From: Bacteriovorax sp. BAL6_X
GTDB lineage: Bacteria > Bdellovibrionota > Bacteriovoracia > Bacteriovoracales > Bacteriovoracaceae
Assembly: GCF_000443995.1 (NCBI RefSeq)
Contig: NZ_AUMC01000003.1
Location: 620,001 to 684,000 of the forward strand
Direction of reading: 5' to 3'
Length of the DNA: 64,000 bases
Part shown: positions 8,908-18,313 of the stretch, one piece after another
Numbering within the stretch: position 1 is the first letter of the stretch
Layout: every line of letters starts with the position of its first letter
Program-made: the position numbers and the translations under genes
The notes under the pieces: generated by a model
What the model was told of the DNA's origin: nothing
The model's database searches: none
The model's input: the letters and a program-made list of their open reading frames with translations, nothing else

Positions 8908-9934
8908 AGAATAAGTCATTAAATATTTTAAAGGCCTGGCTTTTTACAAATTCTTCAAAATTAGTAAAACGATTAACGAAATCTCTTTGTGTCGACTTTT
9001 CTTGGTATAAGTAAGCCGTCGCAGCTTCTGCAAACATTTCTTCTGGTGATACTGTGGCGTATTTCGAAGGGAAATTATCATAGACGATTAATTCATTTGT
9101 ATTAGTTAACCTAAGCTTTGCTTCTGATAAGCTAATCTTTGGATAATGGTGATCATTATTGTGTTGGTATGTGAATTGCCTCTCATTGTCATTTGAAGAC
9201 CAACCAACAGAGTTAATGAAGCCTTGGTATAGCTCTGGGTTTTCTTTTTGGACAAAGTGAAAGAACTCGTGAGTCAGAGTCAAATTGATTTCTTCATCGT
9301 TTATTAATTGATCTTTGTAGATGACGATTTGTTTCCATTCTTCATCATACTTTCCTTTTGTCAGCCAACTCGTTGGATGTGTTGTCTCAAAAATAACAAA
9401 CTTTAAGTGATTCGTTGTATCTGTAAATCCTATGTCGAGTAACTCTTTGACCAGTCGAACCTGTTTTAAGTTTATTTCTACAGCGGGGATAATAAGGATA
9501 TTATAATCTTCATACACCTGTACCTGTAGGGCACTTGCCTTAGCTCTTTCTTTTTCAGTAATATTCTCACTGTACTCAAAATCCACAAAATCGACGATGC
9601 CATTATTATTTAGATCAGATCCAAATCTTGTTTTGTCTTCAGGGAACTCATCTGTGATATTGTCGTAACCATCACCATCAATATCATTATCCATAGCATC
9701 TGGAATACCGTCAAAGTCTTGGTCGAGGAAGATGAAGTAGTTATCATTTCTAATTACATCCTTTTCAATAAAGGTTTCATTTATTGTATAGCGTAGTTTT
9801 TCATTGATGGGTGGAAGATTGAATGGGGCGGCCAAGACCACTTGTGAGATTACCATTGAAATGGCAAGACTCTCTATGGACCAAGAGCGGTCCATTAGAG
9901 AGTTTTTAAATATGTTCTTCATTTTGAAAACCAT
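8897..9934 (-). CDS. Secreted zinc metalloprotease-like protein with calcium-binding type 3 repeats
   Basis: 345 residues with an N-terminal hydrophobic export segment (about 17-36). Residues 70-118 contain Asp-rich thrombospondin type 3-like calcium loops (DQDFDGIPDAMDNDIDGDGYD and DLNNNGIVDFVD). A gluzincin-type motif H222-E-F-F-H226 follows, with a plausible third ligand at Glu298 or Glu303 (SPEEMFAEAATAY). It probably acts outside the cytoplasm as a calcium-stabilised protease. It lies just downstream of another metalloprotease-like lipoprotein gene on the same strand (20-nt gap), so the two may form an operon. The start may be 9934 or 9922; neither has a convincing ribosome-binding site. 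Confidence 0.7.
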   Translation of the reverse strand: MVFKMKNIFKNSLMDRSWSIESLAISMVISQVVLAAPFNLPPINEKLRYTINETFIEKDVIRNDNYFIFLDQDFDGIPDAMDNDIDGDGYDNITDEFPEDKTRFGSDLNNNGIVDFVDFEYSENITEKERAKASALQVQVYEDYNILIIPAVEINLKQVRLVKELLDIGFTDTTNHLKFVIFETTHPTSWLTKGKYDEEWKQIVIYKDQLINDEEINLTLTHEFFHFVQKENPELYQGFINSVGWSSNDNERQFTYQHNNDHHYPKISLSEAKLRLTNTNELIVYDNFPSKYATVSPEEMFAEAATAYLYQEKSTQRDFVNRFTNFEEFVKSQAFKIFNDLFSIF

Positions 9935-9954
9935 TTAGCTATTTTATCCAATTC

Positions 9955-11325
9955 TTAGTGGTAGTGAGCTGACCAAATATCTGCCCATGCTTCTATAAAG
10001 CCACCGTGTCCACCAACAAGAGCGTATGATAGAATCGCCGCTGGGAAGTATAGTGGGCCAAGAAGTGCTGACTGTTTCGCGTGACCTGCTTCGTGTCCAG
10101 AAGCAAAGCGGTAACCTGAGCAGAAGTCTAGCTCAAATAGTCCTGCAGACATCTTTCCTGGAACAATTCCAAGTCCACATACATCAGCATAGATTTGCAT
10201 CCTTGAAGCTGCAATTCTGATACGAGGTAGATCAAATTCAATCATTCTCATATAACTATATGGAGTAACGGCTTCAAGAAAATTGATAAATAAGTTAACG
10301 CCACGACTAACTGGTGCAAGAATTACCTTTGTCCCAATAAAAGCAGCTCCTACCATTGTATTGATTAATCCCCACGATAGATTAGAAGCAATCACAAATA
10401 GGTGCATAAGTGGGTGATCTGGGTTTGCTGGATCAAATAAAAGTGATTTTTTCCCAAATACGCTTTCATAAGTTGTTAGGGCCTTATCAAATTCTGCTCT
10501 TTGTTGCTGAGTTAGAGCTTCTTGCTTATATTCTTTGAATTTTTCTAATTTCTCAGAGTTTTCTTTCTTTCCAGTATTAAGGAGGTTGTTGATATTTTCA
10601 CTTAATTCTGGTGAAAGAATATTTGCATCTCTCATTGCCTTAAGTTTTGTAAGAGTTTTCTTAGCATCTTGATCGATGATCTTCATCATTCCAATATAGG
10701 CCATATGCTGTTGTAGAACTTCAAGCTTGAATGCTTCATCATTCTCAGTAAATCGTTGCATCTTGTCTGAAGAGATCTCTTCGATATAACCAATTGAGCG
10801 CTTTGTATAACCTTCACTTAGGTTTCGCATATAAGTCAGAGAGTAGAGAGCAAGGACTTCATTTTGTGCAATTTGTTCTGGTGTGTTGATGAGACGCTTC
10901 ATCTCATCCTTACGATAAGAGTCTTTTCCTGCGTCAAATGTAATTGCGTGGATGTCGAGAGTTAGATCTTTAACCTGCTTCATCCAGTTGCGAATTTTCT
11001 CTTTGCTTTCGTTATATTTTTCAACAGTACGCACTCTTCTTCTACGATCATTAGATCCATAAGTACGTTCCGAGTCTGTCCAGGTTTCAAATTGAGGAGC
11101 ACTATTGATTAATTTGGCAATTTGTTCTGATTTTAGTTGTAGTTCATTGGCCATCATCAGTTTTGATTCTGATAGATTCGACTTTTCAGAGCTTTCAAGA
11201 CTTAACTTGAAGTTATTGAAGTGACTGTTGATACCTTTGTTGGTGACAACTTTACAAGATGCCATTTGAAGGCAGGCAAATACACACAAGGTTGTATTTG
11301 CAACTTTTTTAATTGCTGGTGACAT
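9955..11325 (-). CDS. Lipoprotein with C-terminal HExxH metallopeptidase-like motif
   Basis: 456 residues. The signal peptide ends in a lipobox (LQMASC, lipidated Cys about residue 24). Residues 40-290 are predominantly helical and charged, with coiled-coil character. A hydrophobic segment near 310-345 follows. The C-terminus carries H411-E-A-G-H415 followed by KQSALLGPLYFP, and then FIEAWAD (Glu445 as possible third zinc ligand). Similar H-E-x-G-H-x-x-Q-S...GPLY stretches occur in uncharacterised bacterial membrane metallopeptidase families. GGAGAG precedes the ATG at 11325. Activity is inferred from the motif only. Confidence 0.65.
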   Translation of the reverse strand: MSPAIKKVANTTLCVFACLQMASCKVVTNKGINSHFNNFKLSLESSEKSNLSESKLMMANELQLKSEQIAKLINSAPQFETWTDSERTYGSNDRRRRVRTVEKYNESKEKIRNWMKQVKDLTLDIHAITFDAGKDSYRKDEMKRLINTPEQIAQNEVLALYSLTYMRNLSEGYTKRSIGYIEEISSDKMQRFTENDEAFKLEVLQQHMAYIGMMKIIDQDAKKTLTKLKAMRDANILSPELSENINNLLNTGKKENSEKLEKFKEYKQEALTQQQRAEFDKALTTYESVFGKKSLLFDPANPDHPLMHLFVIASNLSWGLINTMVGAAFIGTKVILAPVSRGVNLFINFLEAVTPYSYMRMIEFDLPRIRIAASRMQIYADVCGLGIVPGKMSAGLFELDFCSGYRFASGHEAGHAKQSALLGPLYFPAAILSYALVGGHGGFIEAWADIWSAHYH

Positions 11326-11421
11326 AATCTCTCCGTTTTGGGTTTACGGTATTTTGCGAGTTATATCATTTAATTTGATTGAGTCGGTCGGATTTGTAAT
11401 CTACTCTTAGGTGTACAAAAT

Positions 11422-11649
11422 TTAGTCAATAAACTGTAGATCGATTTCTTGAGCTAATTTATTCAGTAAGTATTTAACTTCAGGCTCTAGGCTAGGGTGG
11501 GCCTGAACGATAATGTCGCGATGGCCTTCGTGCTTGTCACCTTCGATTGTTGAGTAGAAACATAGGCCTTCATTTGCTTCAAGTTGAAAGTAGAAATATG
11601 CTGATTCTTTCTTAGGTACTCTTACAATTGTTTTAAATATCTCACTCAT
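11422..11649 (-). CDS. DUF4911-like small protein
   Basis: 75 residues, no signal peptide. The pattern IVRVPKKESAYFYFQLEANEGL fits my recollection of the short DUF4911 family, whose function is unknown. A compact alpha/beta fold is likely. It is monocistronic, divergent from the lipoprotein gene at 11792. Family assignment is tentative. Confidence 0.6.
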   Translation of the reverse strand: MSEIFKTIVRVPKKESAYFYFQLEANEGLCFYSTIEGDKHEGHRDIIVQAHPSLEPEVKYLLNKLAQEIDLQFID

Positions 11650-11791
11650 AAAATACTCGACAAGTTTGTTTTTTATTTAGTTATTTGGCTTGGCAGTCTT
11701 TGCCTATCCACGAAATTTCATTGACTTAAACGCTTTGTAACCTAAAATATTATTAAAGGCCACTCTTTTATCAAGTCATGGAGGACTACAA

Positions 11792-12520
11792 GTGAAAGAT
11801 TTCAGGAAGAGATTTCCACTCACTTCAGTATTAATTTTAGCATTGGCAACGACTTCTTGTTCGTGGTCAAAAAGAAAAACTCTTTTTGATGAAGAAGGCT
11901 ACCCAATCGAAGAAGCGAAGCAGGCCGAAGCTAAACAACAAATGGTTCCTAAGGCCCAGTACGATCAACTTCTTGAGAAATATGACAAGCTTTTAAAGGA
12001 TACTAAAGCTCCAAGCTTGGCCGAGCAATACAAAGGCAAGGAAGGAAAGGCATCTGTTGAGCAAGTACAGCTTAGTATGATTGATGATCTTCAAGGAGCC
12101 AAGAGTAGTAGTGTTGCTGAAACAGTAGACGTTTTTGCTAATGAAGTGGTTGCACAAAAACAGCAAGAACAATCGGATGATATTCTTTTGCAAAAAGAGT
12201 TAAACCTTCTAAAACAGGCCGAAGGTCTAATGGCACAAAACCGCTTGGACCAATCTCTAACAATCCTAAAAGATCTTGAAGGTTCAAGACATAATCAAAT
12301 TAAAGTAAGAGCAAAGTTCTACTTAGCAGAAATGCTCTTTTCTCAACAAGAGTTTGATCTAGCGATGCAGTTGTATGAAGAGATTCTTAGGCAACATGCT
12401 TTCTCTGGACTTGTTATTAAGAGTTTAGGAAGACTTATTGTTTGTACTGATAAATTAAAATTAGCAAAGAAGAAAGAGAAGTATTATTCAATCCTTCACG
12501 ATTTCTTCGGTGAAGCATAG
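11792..12520 (+). CDS. Lipoprotein with C-terminal TPR-like helices
   Basis: 242 residues from a GTG start (11792), chosen because GGAGG lies about 7 nt upstream. The signal peptide ends with lipobox ATTSC (Cys about residue 23). A Lys/Gln-rich linker follows. Residues 140-235 form helical hairpins with tetratricopeptide spacing (ALTILKDLEG, KVRAKFYLAEMLF, DLAMQLYEEIL), suggesting a protein-binding scaffold on the inner or outer membrane. The stop is 8 nt before the LysM gene, so the two are almost certainly co-transcribed and probably work together at the cell wall. Confidence 0.75.
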   Translation: MKDFRKRFPLTSVLILALATTSCSWSKRKTLFDEEGYPIEEAKQAEAKQQMVPKAQYDQLLEKYDKLLKDTKAPSLAEQYKGKEGKASVEQVQLSMIDDLQGAKSSSVAETVDVFANEVVAQKQQEQSDDILLQKELNLLKQAEGLMAQNRLDQSLTILKDLEGSRHNQIKVRAKFYLAEMLFSQQEFDLAMQLYEEILRQHAFSGLVIKSLGRLIVCTDKLKLAKKKEKYYSILHDFFGEA

Positions 12521-12528
12521 GGCATAGT

Positions 12529-14739
12529 TTGAAGAAGAAAAGTCTAAGCTTATTATTTTGTATCGTATCTATTCTCATGAGCATGGGACAGGTTCGTGCG
12601 CAAGATGATCTTAAGGATCTAGAGCTCTTAGATGATAAAGACCTTCTTATGCTTTTAGAGGAAGAGACTGATAGCCCGCAGCAAACTGATGTATCGGACG
12701 AAGTTCTTGCTGATGAACTAAATTCTATCAAGAGCGATCAAAAGAAAGCCCTACCTGGTGAAGAAATTCTAACTGATGAAAACTTAGAAAAGATTAATGC
12801 CAATAATTTAGAGAATGCAGACAATCTCGAAGAGATAGATATTCTTGCAAAAGATGTTGATTCAAAGTCTCAGGCTACTAATGTGGAGATTGTTGAGCCA
12901 GAGAAGGGTAAAGAGTCTAGCGCGAGTGACCAGAAAGTTTCGATTAATAAAAATCTATTCAATGTGGGAAAAGAGGAGAAAGAACTTCTTGATCTTGCAA
13001 AATTCGTTGAAAAGAAAATTCCTGAAGAAGAGTGGAACGAACTTGCAACATCTGCAAAGGTTGATAAGTATGTTGTACAAGAAGGTGACTGGTTATGGAA
13101 GATTTCTCAGAATCTTTTTGGGTCAGGATTTTATTATTCTAAGATATGGTCAATGAATCCTCAAATCACAAACCCACATGAAATTGAGCCGGGACAAGTT
13201 CTCGTTTTTTCAACGGGAAGCGAAAGCTCTTTTCCTAAGGTTGCATTTGGTACGTTTGAAGATGACGGTTCACAAACACGTCGTTCTGAAAATGTTAAGG
13301 TTGCCTCTTCTGGTGCCTTTTCAGCATACGGTGATGATATAAAGTCTAATTGGCTAAAAGAGAGAAGAAAGCTTGTTAATAAAGGTGCGTTCTTTCAATC
13401 ATTAACAGAGTCTTCGTATGATGATGTTTTATCAATGACTGAGATTGAATTAAATACTGACTATAAGAAATATGCTCCGCCTATTTCTCGCATAATTATT
13501 GAGGAGCCAGATAATCAATATGATAAGAACGGTATCTCTTCTATTGAAAGACAAGAGATCACAGTTTCTCATGGTTTCTATTTAAATACGTTTCTTTCGA
13601 CTAACCATCTTCAAGATTTAGGATATATCTCTGATAAGCAAGATGAGTCTGTACTTATTCTTCGCAATCAACATGTCTATGTTAAGTTTGATAAGAGTGT
13701 GCAGGTAAGGCCTGGTGATAAATTTTCAATCTATCAACCGGATGGAAAAGTTTCTCATCGTATTTCTGATCGAGAAGGCTTGCGCTATACAATCTTAGGT
13801 CAAGTAAAGGCGATAAGAGAGTTAGAAGATAATAAGTGGGAAGTCGCTGTTGATGAAATCGTTGAAACGATTGAGCGCGGTGCTAGAGTTACTGTTTATA
13901 CACCTAAGATTGCTAAGATCTTTAAAACTTATAATCCTCGCCGAATTGAAGCGGCTATTATTGGTTCATATAAGCAACAAGAGCGTGGACTAGCTCTTGG
14001 AAGTGTTGTTTACCTCGATCGTGGTCGAGTTGATGGTGTTGAGCTAGGGAATGTTTTTGAAGTTTACTCATTCATGGATAGAGGAACAGGGAAACAAATT
14101 AGTTCTCAACCAACATATGTAAAAGGTGAGGCAACAGTTATCACTGTTACTGATAATTTTGCGACGGCCGTTATTTCTTATAGTAATTCAGGTTTGGATC
14201 TTGGTGATATCGCTCTGACAAAGTCTGAGGCTACTGCAAAGATGGCAGAACAATTGCGTAATAATACACGGGCAAAGAATCTTGGTAAGCAAGAAAACCT
14301 TGCTCTTGAGGAGCTTGATGTTGAGCTAAATTTAGACAATCTTGGAGAGGATCTTCTTAAGCAGGTTGATGAAATTCGCCTTGAAGAAGATGAACTTGAA
14401 GAACTTGAGCGTCAAGAAAGAGAGAAGTCGATCATTAAAGAACAAGCTCGTGATCTTAAGGAACTCGAAAAGCTTGAGAAAGAATTGATTGATGCAGAAA
14501 CAAAATTAAATGAGCAGAAGATTGACGAAGATACTTACTTGGAGCGTCAAGATCTGAATTTAATTGAGAAAGGTGTGAAGGCAAAAGATCCTAACGCACT
14601 ACCTTCAATGAATGAAATCGAATCACAAGAAGGTCTTAAGTATATGGATGAAGATCTGAACAGTAAGGAGAACCCTTACGGATTGACTCCATATGACATC
14701 GAAGAAATTGAAGAACTATTGAATAGTGACTCAAATTAA
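12529..14739 (+). CDS. Exported LysM-domain protein with acidic coiled-coil tail
   Basis: 736 residues, TTG start at 12529 followed by a Lys-rich, hydrophobic signal peptide (ending near VRAQ). Residues 30-150 are acidic and low complexity. One LysM domain lies at about 180-227 (YVVQEGDWLWKIS...NPHEIEPGQVLVF) and should bind peptidoglycan. Residues 330-565 contain a beta-rich region with two similar halves around VQVRPGDKFSIYQ and LALGSVVYLDRGRVDGVELG. The C-terminus (about 585-736) is a Glu-rich coiled coil. It is paired with the upstream TPR-like lipoprotein. The overall architecture suggests a structural cell-wall/envelope component; the specific role is not known. Confidence 0.8.
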   Translation: MKKKSLSLLFCIVSILMSMGQVRAQDDLKDLELLDDKDLLMLLEEETDSPQQTDVSDEVLADELNSIKSDQKKALPGEEILTDENLEKINANNLENADNLEEIDILAKDVDSKSQATNVEIVEPEKGKESSASDQKVSINKNLFNVGKEEKELLDLAKFVEKKIPEEEWNELATSAKVDKYVVQEGDWLWKISQNLFGSGFYYSKIWSMNPQITNPHEIEPGQVLVFSTGSESSFPKVAFGTFEDDGSQTRRSENVKVASSGAFSAYGDDIKSNWLKERRKLVNKGAFFQSLTESSYDDVLSMTEIELNTDYKKYAPPISRIIIEEPDNQYDKNGISSIERQEITVSHGFYLNTFLSTNHLQDLGYISDKQDESVLILRNQHVYVKFDKSVQVRPGDKFSIYQPDGKVSHRISDREGLRYTILGQVKAIRELEDNKWEVAVDEIVETIERGARVTVYTPKIAKIFKTYNPRRIEAAIIGSYKQQERGLALGSVVYLDRGRVDGVELGNVFEVYSFMDRGTGKQISSQPTYVKGEATVITVTDNFATAVISYSNSGLDLGDIALTKSEATAKMAEQLRNNTRAKNLGKQENLALEELDVELNLDNLGEDLLKQVDEIRLEEDELEELERQEREKSIIKEQARDLKELEKLEKELIDAETKLNEQKIDEDTYLERQDLNLIEKGVKAKDPNALPSMNEIESQEGLKYMDEDLNSKENPYGLTPYDIEEIEELLNSDSN

Positions 14740-14773
14740 TCTATGCTAGCGAAAAATATGTTAAGATAATCTT

Positions 14774-14804
14774 GGTGCGTTCTGGTAACGCACCTTGTTC
14801 TTTT
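14774..14804 (+). terminator. Intrinsic terminator after the LysM gene
   Basis: A perfect 8-bp stem GGTGCGTT/AACGCACC (14774-14781 and 14787-14794) with a CTGGT loop, followed by the T-rich tail TTGTTCTTTT. It separates the LysM operon from topA. Confidence 0.85.
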
Positions 14805-14817
14805 ATGATAGGAGAAA

Positions 14818-17364
14818 GTGAACATCATGACACAATCAGAAGTTGTGAGTGAAGCTGCAACAAATGCTGCCTCTAAAAAGGCCTCGAAAAAAGCAGCAAA
14901 AAAAACAACAAAGAAGAAAACAGCTAAAAAAACTGCCAAAAAAACAGCTAAGAAAAAAGTAGCTAAAAAGGCAGCCAAAAAGACTGCAAAGAAAACTGCT
15001 AAGAAGACAACAAAGAAAAAGGCAGCCTCAGTTAAAGACAAAGACTACAAACTAGTCATTGTGGAGTCACCTTCAAAGGCCAAAACGATTAAAAAGTATC
15101 TAGGTCGTGGCTTTCAAGTTGTTGCCTCAAATGGACACATTAAAGACCTTCCAAAATCAAAACTAGGTGTTGATATCAAAGAAAATTTTGAAATCGACCT
15201 CGTACCGATAGCTGGTAAAGCAGCAAAGATCGAAAGAATTCAAGAATTAGCAAAAGATGCAAACGAAATCTTCCTCGCACCCGACTTAGACCGCGAAGGA
15301 GAGGCCATTGCATTCCACCTTGCTGAGGAGATTGGAAAGCGTAAGAAGATTAGAAGAGTTATCTTCAATGCCGTTACAAAGAATGCTGTAACGAATGCCG
15401 TTGAAAACCCAGTTGATCTAAACGTTAATATGTATGATGCCCAAAAGACACGTCGTGTACTTGACCGTCTTGTGGGATATAAGATTTCGCCAATTCTTTG
15501 GGACAAAGTTCAGCGTGGTATCTCTGCGGGACGTGTACAATCGGTTGCCCTCAGAATCATTGTTGAAAGAGAAGATGAGATTAAGGCCTTTATTCCTGAG
15601 CAGTGGTTTTCAATACACGGTGAGATGGAAAAAGATGGAACACTATTTGAGTTTAAATACTATGGTGAAGAGGCCAAGAAGAAAACTGAATTAACAGACG
15701 AAGAGTTTACAAAACAAATCGTTAAAGATGTTAATGGGAAAGAGTTTGAAGTTATTGACGTTAAAAAACGTGAAAGAAAACAAAACCCAACGCCTCCTTT
15801 TACAACGTCAAAGCTTCAGCAGGAAGCAGCTAATAAGTTAGGTTTTACGGCCAAGAGAACAATGATGGTTGCGCAAAAACTTTATGAAGGGATTGCAACA
15901 ACTGACTTTGGAACTGTCGGTCTTATTACATATATGAGAACGGACTCTGTTAGAACTGAGCCTGAATCATTAAATGCTCTACGTGAATATGTTAAGGGCC
16001 AATATGGTGAGAAATTCTTATCACCTGAACCAATTGAATATAAGAAGAAGGGAAGTAGTAAGGTTCAAGATGCCCACGAGGCCATCAGACCGACTTCTCT
16101 TGAATATACTCCTAGTCAACTAAGAGGCGATCTAGAGCCAGATGAGCAAAAATTATATGAGCTAATCTGGAATAAGTTTATTTCTTCTCAAATGAGTCAA
16201 GCGATTATCGACCAAACAGCGGTAACCTTTGAATGTGAAGGCCACTTCTTTAAAGCAAATGGATCGATCATAAAGTTTCCAGGTTTTAGAACTGTTTATA
16301 TGGAAGCAGCTGCTGAAAAAGCTTCACGTCGTGGAGGCAATGACGAAGAGGATGAAAATGACACACCAAAGGCAACAGGAGAGTTACCTGTAATTGAAGT
16401 AGGTGAGCAAATGCCAGCGAAGAATGGACCTGCTGAGCAGGAGCACTGGACTTCACCACCTCCTCGCTATAACGAAGCTTCACTAGTTAAGACTCTTGAA
16501 GAGAAGGGGATTGGACGTCCATCAACTTATGCTTCAATTATTTCTAACATCCAAGACCGCGGTTATGTAGAAAAGGTTGAAAACCGTTTCATGTCAACAG
16601 AGCTTGGAACTGTTGTTTGTAAGATGCTTATTGAATCTTTTCCAGATGTAATGGATGTTGCCTTTACGGCCAATGTTGAAAAGCTTCTGGATAAAATTGA
16701 AGACGGTGAAATTAAGTGGAAGAAAGTTCTTAAGGAATTCTGGCAAGGTTTTGAAAAGACTCTTGAAAAAGCAAAAGAGGAAATGAAGAACCTTAAGAAA
16801 CAAGAGATACCAACTGGTATTGACTGTCATAAATGTGAAGACGGAGAGTACCTTATTAAGTGGGGACGTAATGGTCAGTTCCTTGCTTGTCGTAACTACC
16901 CAGATTGTACTTCGACTCATGACTTTAAAAAGCATCTAGATGGAAAGATTGAAATTCTTCCTAAGGACTGGTTTAGAGACCCGTGCCCAGAGTGTGGAAA
17001 GCGTTTAGAAGTTAAAAAAGGGAAGTATGGACGTTTCGTTAGATGTGAAGAATATCCAAAGTGTGAAACAACACTTCCATATACTATTGATGTCACTTGT
17101 CCAAAGTGTAAGGTTGGTAAATTTGCAGAGAAGAAGTCTCGCTACGGGAAGATCTTCTATGGTTGTACGAATTATCCAGAATGTGAAACTGCACTATGGA
17201 ATGAACCAAAGATAATGGACTGTCCTGCTTGTGGATTTGGCGTTATGGGCGTTAAGGAAACTAAGAGATGGGGAAAACAGCTTCAATGTCCTGAGTGTAA
17301 GCACTCGGTAGATTGGGAAGATACCCCATTTGCTAAAGAAGAAGCACAAGAGAATAAAGAGTAA
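14818..17364 (+). CDS. topA: DNA topoisomerase I with histone-like Lys/Ala-rich N-terminal extension
   Basis: A type IA topoisomerase that relaxes negative supercoils. Toprim domain: KLVIVESPSKAKTIKKYL, then the acidic DLDREGEA. The catalytic tyrosine is about Tyr372 in LITYMRTDSVR. The C-terminus has four zinc-ribbon-like Cys4 repeats (from about residue 675). Ahead of the Toprim domain there are roughly 50 residues of repeated AKK/TKK units, like histone H1 tails. GTG 14818 has GGAG only 3 nt away; ATG 14827 is 12 nt from it and gives MTQSEV. Either start is possible. The DUF368 gene begins 6 nt after the stop. Confidence 0.95.
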   Translation: MNIMTQSEVVSEAATNAASKKASKKAAKKTTKKKTAKKTAKKTAKKKVAKKAAKKTAKKTAKKTTKKKAASVKDKDYKLVIVESPSKAKTIKKYLGRGFQVVASNGHIKDLPKSKLGVDIKENFEIDLVPIAGKAAKIERIQELAKDANEIFLAPDLDREGEAIAFHLAEEIGKRKKIRRVIFNAVTKNAVTNAVENPVDLNVNMYDAQKTRRVLDRLVGYKISPILWDKVQRGISAGRVQSVALRIIVEREDEIKAFIPEQWFSIHGEMEKDGTLFEFKYYGEEAKKKTELTDEEFTKQIVKDVNGKEFEVIDVKKRERKQNPTPPFTTSKLQQEAANKLGFTAKRTMMVAQKLYEGIATTDFGTVGLITYMRTDSVRTEPESLNALREYVKGQYGEKFLSPEPIEYKKKGSSKVQDAHEAIRPTSLEYTPSQLRGDLEPDEQKLYELIWNKFISSQMSQAIIDQTAVTFECEGHFFKANGSIIKFPGFRTVYMEAAAEKASRRGGNDEEDENDTPKATGELPVIEVGEQMPAKNGPAEQEHWTSPPPRYNEASLVKTLEEKGIGRPSTYASIISNIQDRGYVEKVENRFMSTELGTVVCKMLIESFPDVMDVAFTANVEKLLDKIEDGEIKWKKVLKEFWQGFEKTLEKAKEEMKNLKKQEIPTGIDCHKCEDGEYLIKWGRNGQFLACRNYPDCTSTHDFKKHLDGKIEILPKDWFRDPCPECGKRLEVKKGKYGRFVRCEEYPKCETTLPYTIDVTCPKCKVGKFAEKKSRYGKIFYGCTNYPECETALWNEPKIMDCPACGFGVMGVKETKRWGKQLQCPECKHSVDWEDTPFAKEEAQENKE

Positions 17365-17370
17365 TTAATT

Positions 17371-18291
17371 ATGATCAATAAAAATATGGCCCTTGTTTTT
17401 TGCAAGGGCTTTCTTATGGGCATTGCCGACTTAATCCCTGGCGTTTCGGGCGGAACTATTGCATTTATTACTGGAATCTATGATAAGTTACTGGCCACAG
17501 TAGCGGCTATTGATAAAGGCCTTATTAAGGATGCGCTAACTTTTAATATAAAGAATATTTCTGAGAAGGTTGATTTAAAATTCATCATTCCTTTAGGGAT
17601 AGGAATTCTCGGGGCCATGCTTTCGCTTGCAAGGTTAATGCATTATCTCATTAATTATCACCCTGTCCCAACATGGGGTCTATTTTTGGGCTTGATATCG
17701 GCCTCTATTATTGTCATTGCTAGAGACTTAAAGGATCGTAAGAGTCTAATGGCCCTTACTATGGTGGCCTTAGGTGCTGCAATCGGCTTTGTTATTACGC
17801 AACTTGTACCAGTAACAACTCCAACAGACTTATGGTTTATCTATATTTGTGGGCTCATAGGAATTACGGCCATGATTCTTCCTGGAATCTCAGGTTCTTT
17901 TATTCTTCTAATTTTAGGAAAGTATGAGTATGTAACAGGGGCCTTAAAGAATCCATTTCAAGAGGGGGCCCTGGTTATCATAGGCGTCTTTGCACTTGGT
18001 TGTTTAACGGGACTTGTGAGCTTTTCAAAAGTTTTAAACTTCTTTATGAAGAATTTTCGTGAACGTACGATGGCCTTCCTTGTTGGGATTCTTCTTGGTA
18101 CATTGTCTAAGGTGTGGCCTTGGAGAGAAGTGACAAAGTCAGTGGTTATCCGTGGCAAAACAAAAGTCCTTTCTGAGAGTCTCTACTTTCCAACTTCTTT
18201 TACGTCAGAAGATATCCTTGCTGTTATGCTTGTTGTCATCGGTTTTTTCTTTGTCTTCTTTTTAGAGCGTAGTGCTAACAGAAGCAACTAA
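17371..18291 (+). CDS. DUF368 membrane transporter (PopT-type, undecaprenyl phosphate recycling)
   Basis: 306 residues, eight to nine hydrophobic helices. The family signature GIADLIPGVSGGTIAFITG is at residues 10-30, and a second internal copy of the same type (LPGISGSFILLILG) is at about 170-183, as expected for an inverted repeat. DUF368 proteins were identified as polyprenyl-phosphate transporters that return undecaprenyl phosphate to the cytoplasmic face for cell-wall synthesis. It starts 6 nt after topA with little ribosome-binding sequence, so translation probably depends on topA. The gene is unusually rich in GGCC. Confidence 0.85.
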   Translation: MINKNMALVFCKGFLMGIADLIPGVSGGTIAFITGIYDKLLATVAAIDKGLIKDALTFNIKNISEKVDLKFIIPLGIGILGAMLSLARLMHYLINYHPVPTWGLFLGLISASIIVIARDLKDRKSLMALTMVALGAAIGFVITQLVPVTTPTDLWFIYICGLIGITAMILPGISGSFILLILGKYEYVTGALKNPFQEGALVIIGVFALGCLTGLVSFSKVLNFFMKNFRERTMAFLVGILLGTLSKVWPWREVTKSVVIRGKTKVLSESLYFPTSFTSEDILAVMLVVIGFFFVFFLERSANRSN

Positions 18292-18313
18292 AAACATTGT
18301 ATAGTTCAGTGAC

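Noticed and set aside
14736-15041. Minus-strand ORF coding a Phe/Ala/Val-rich 'membrane protein'
   Set aside because: It is the exact antisense image of the AAG/AAA/GCA repeats in the topA N-terminal tail; no ribosome-binding site or independent support.
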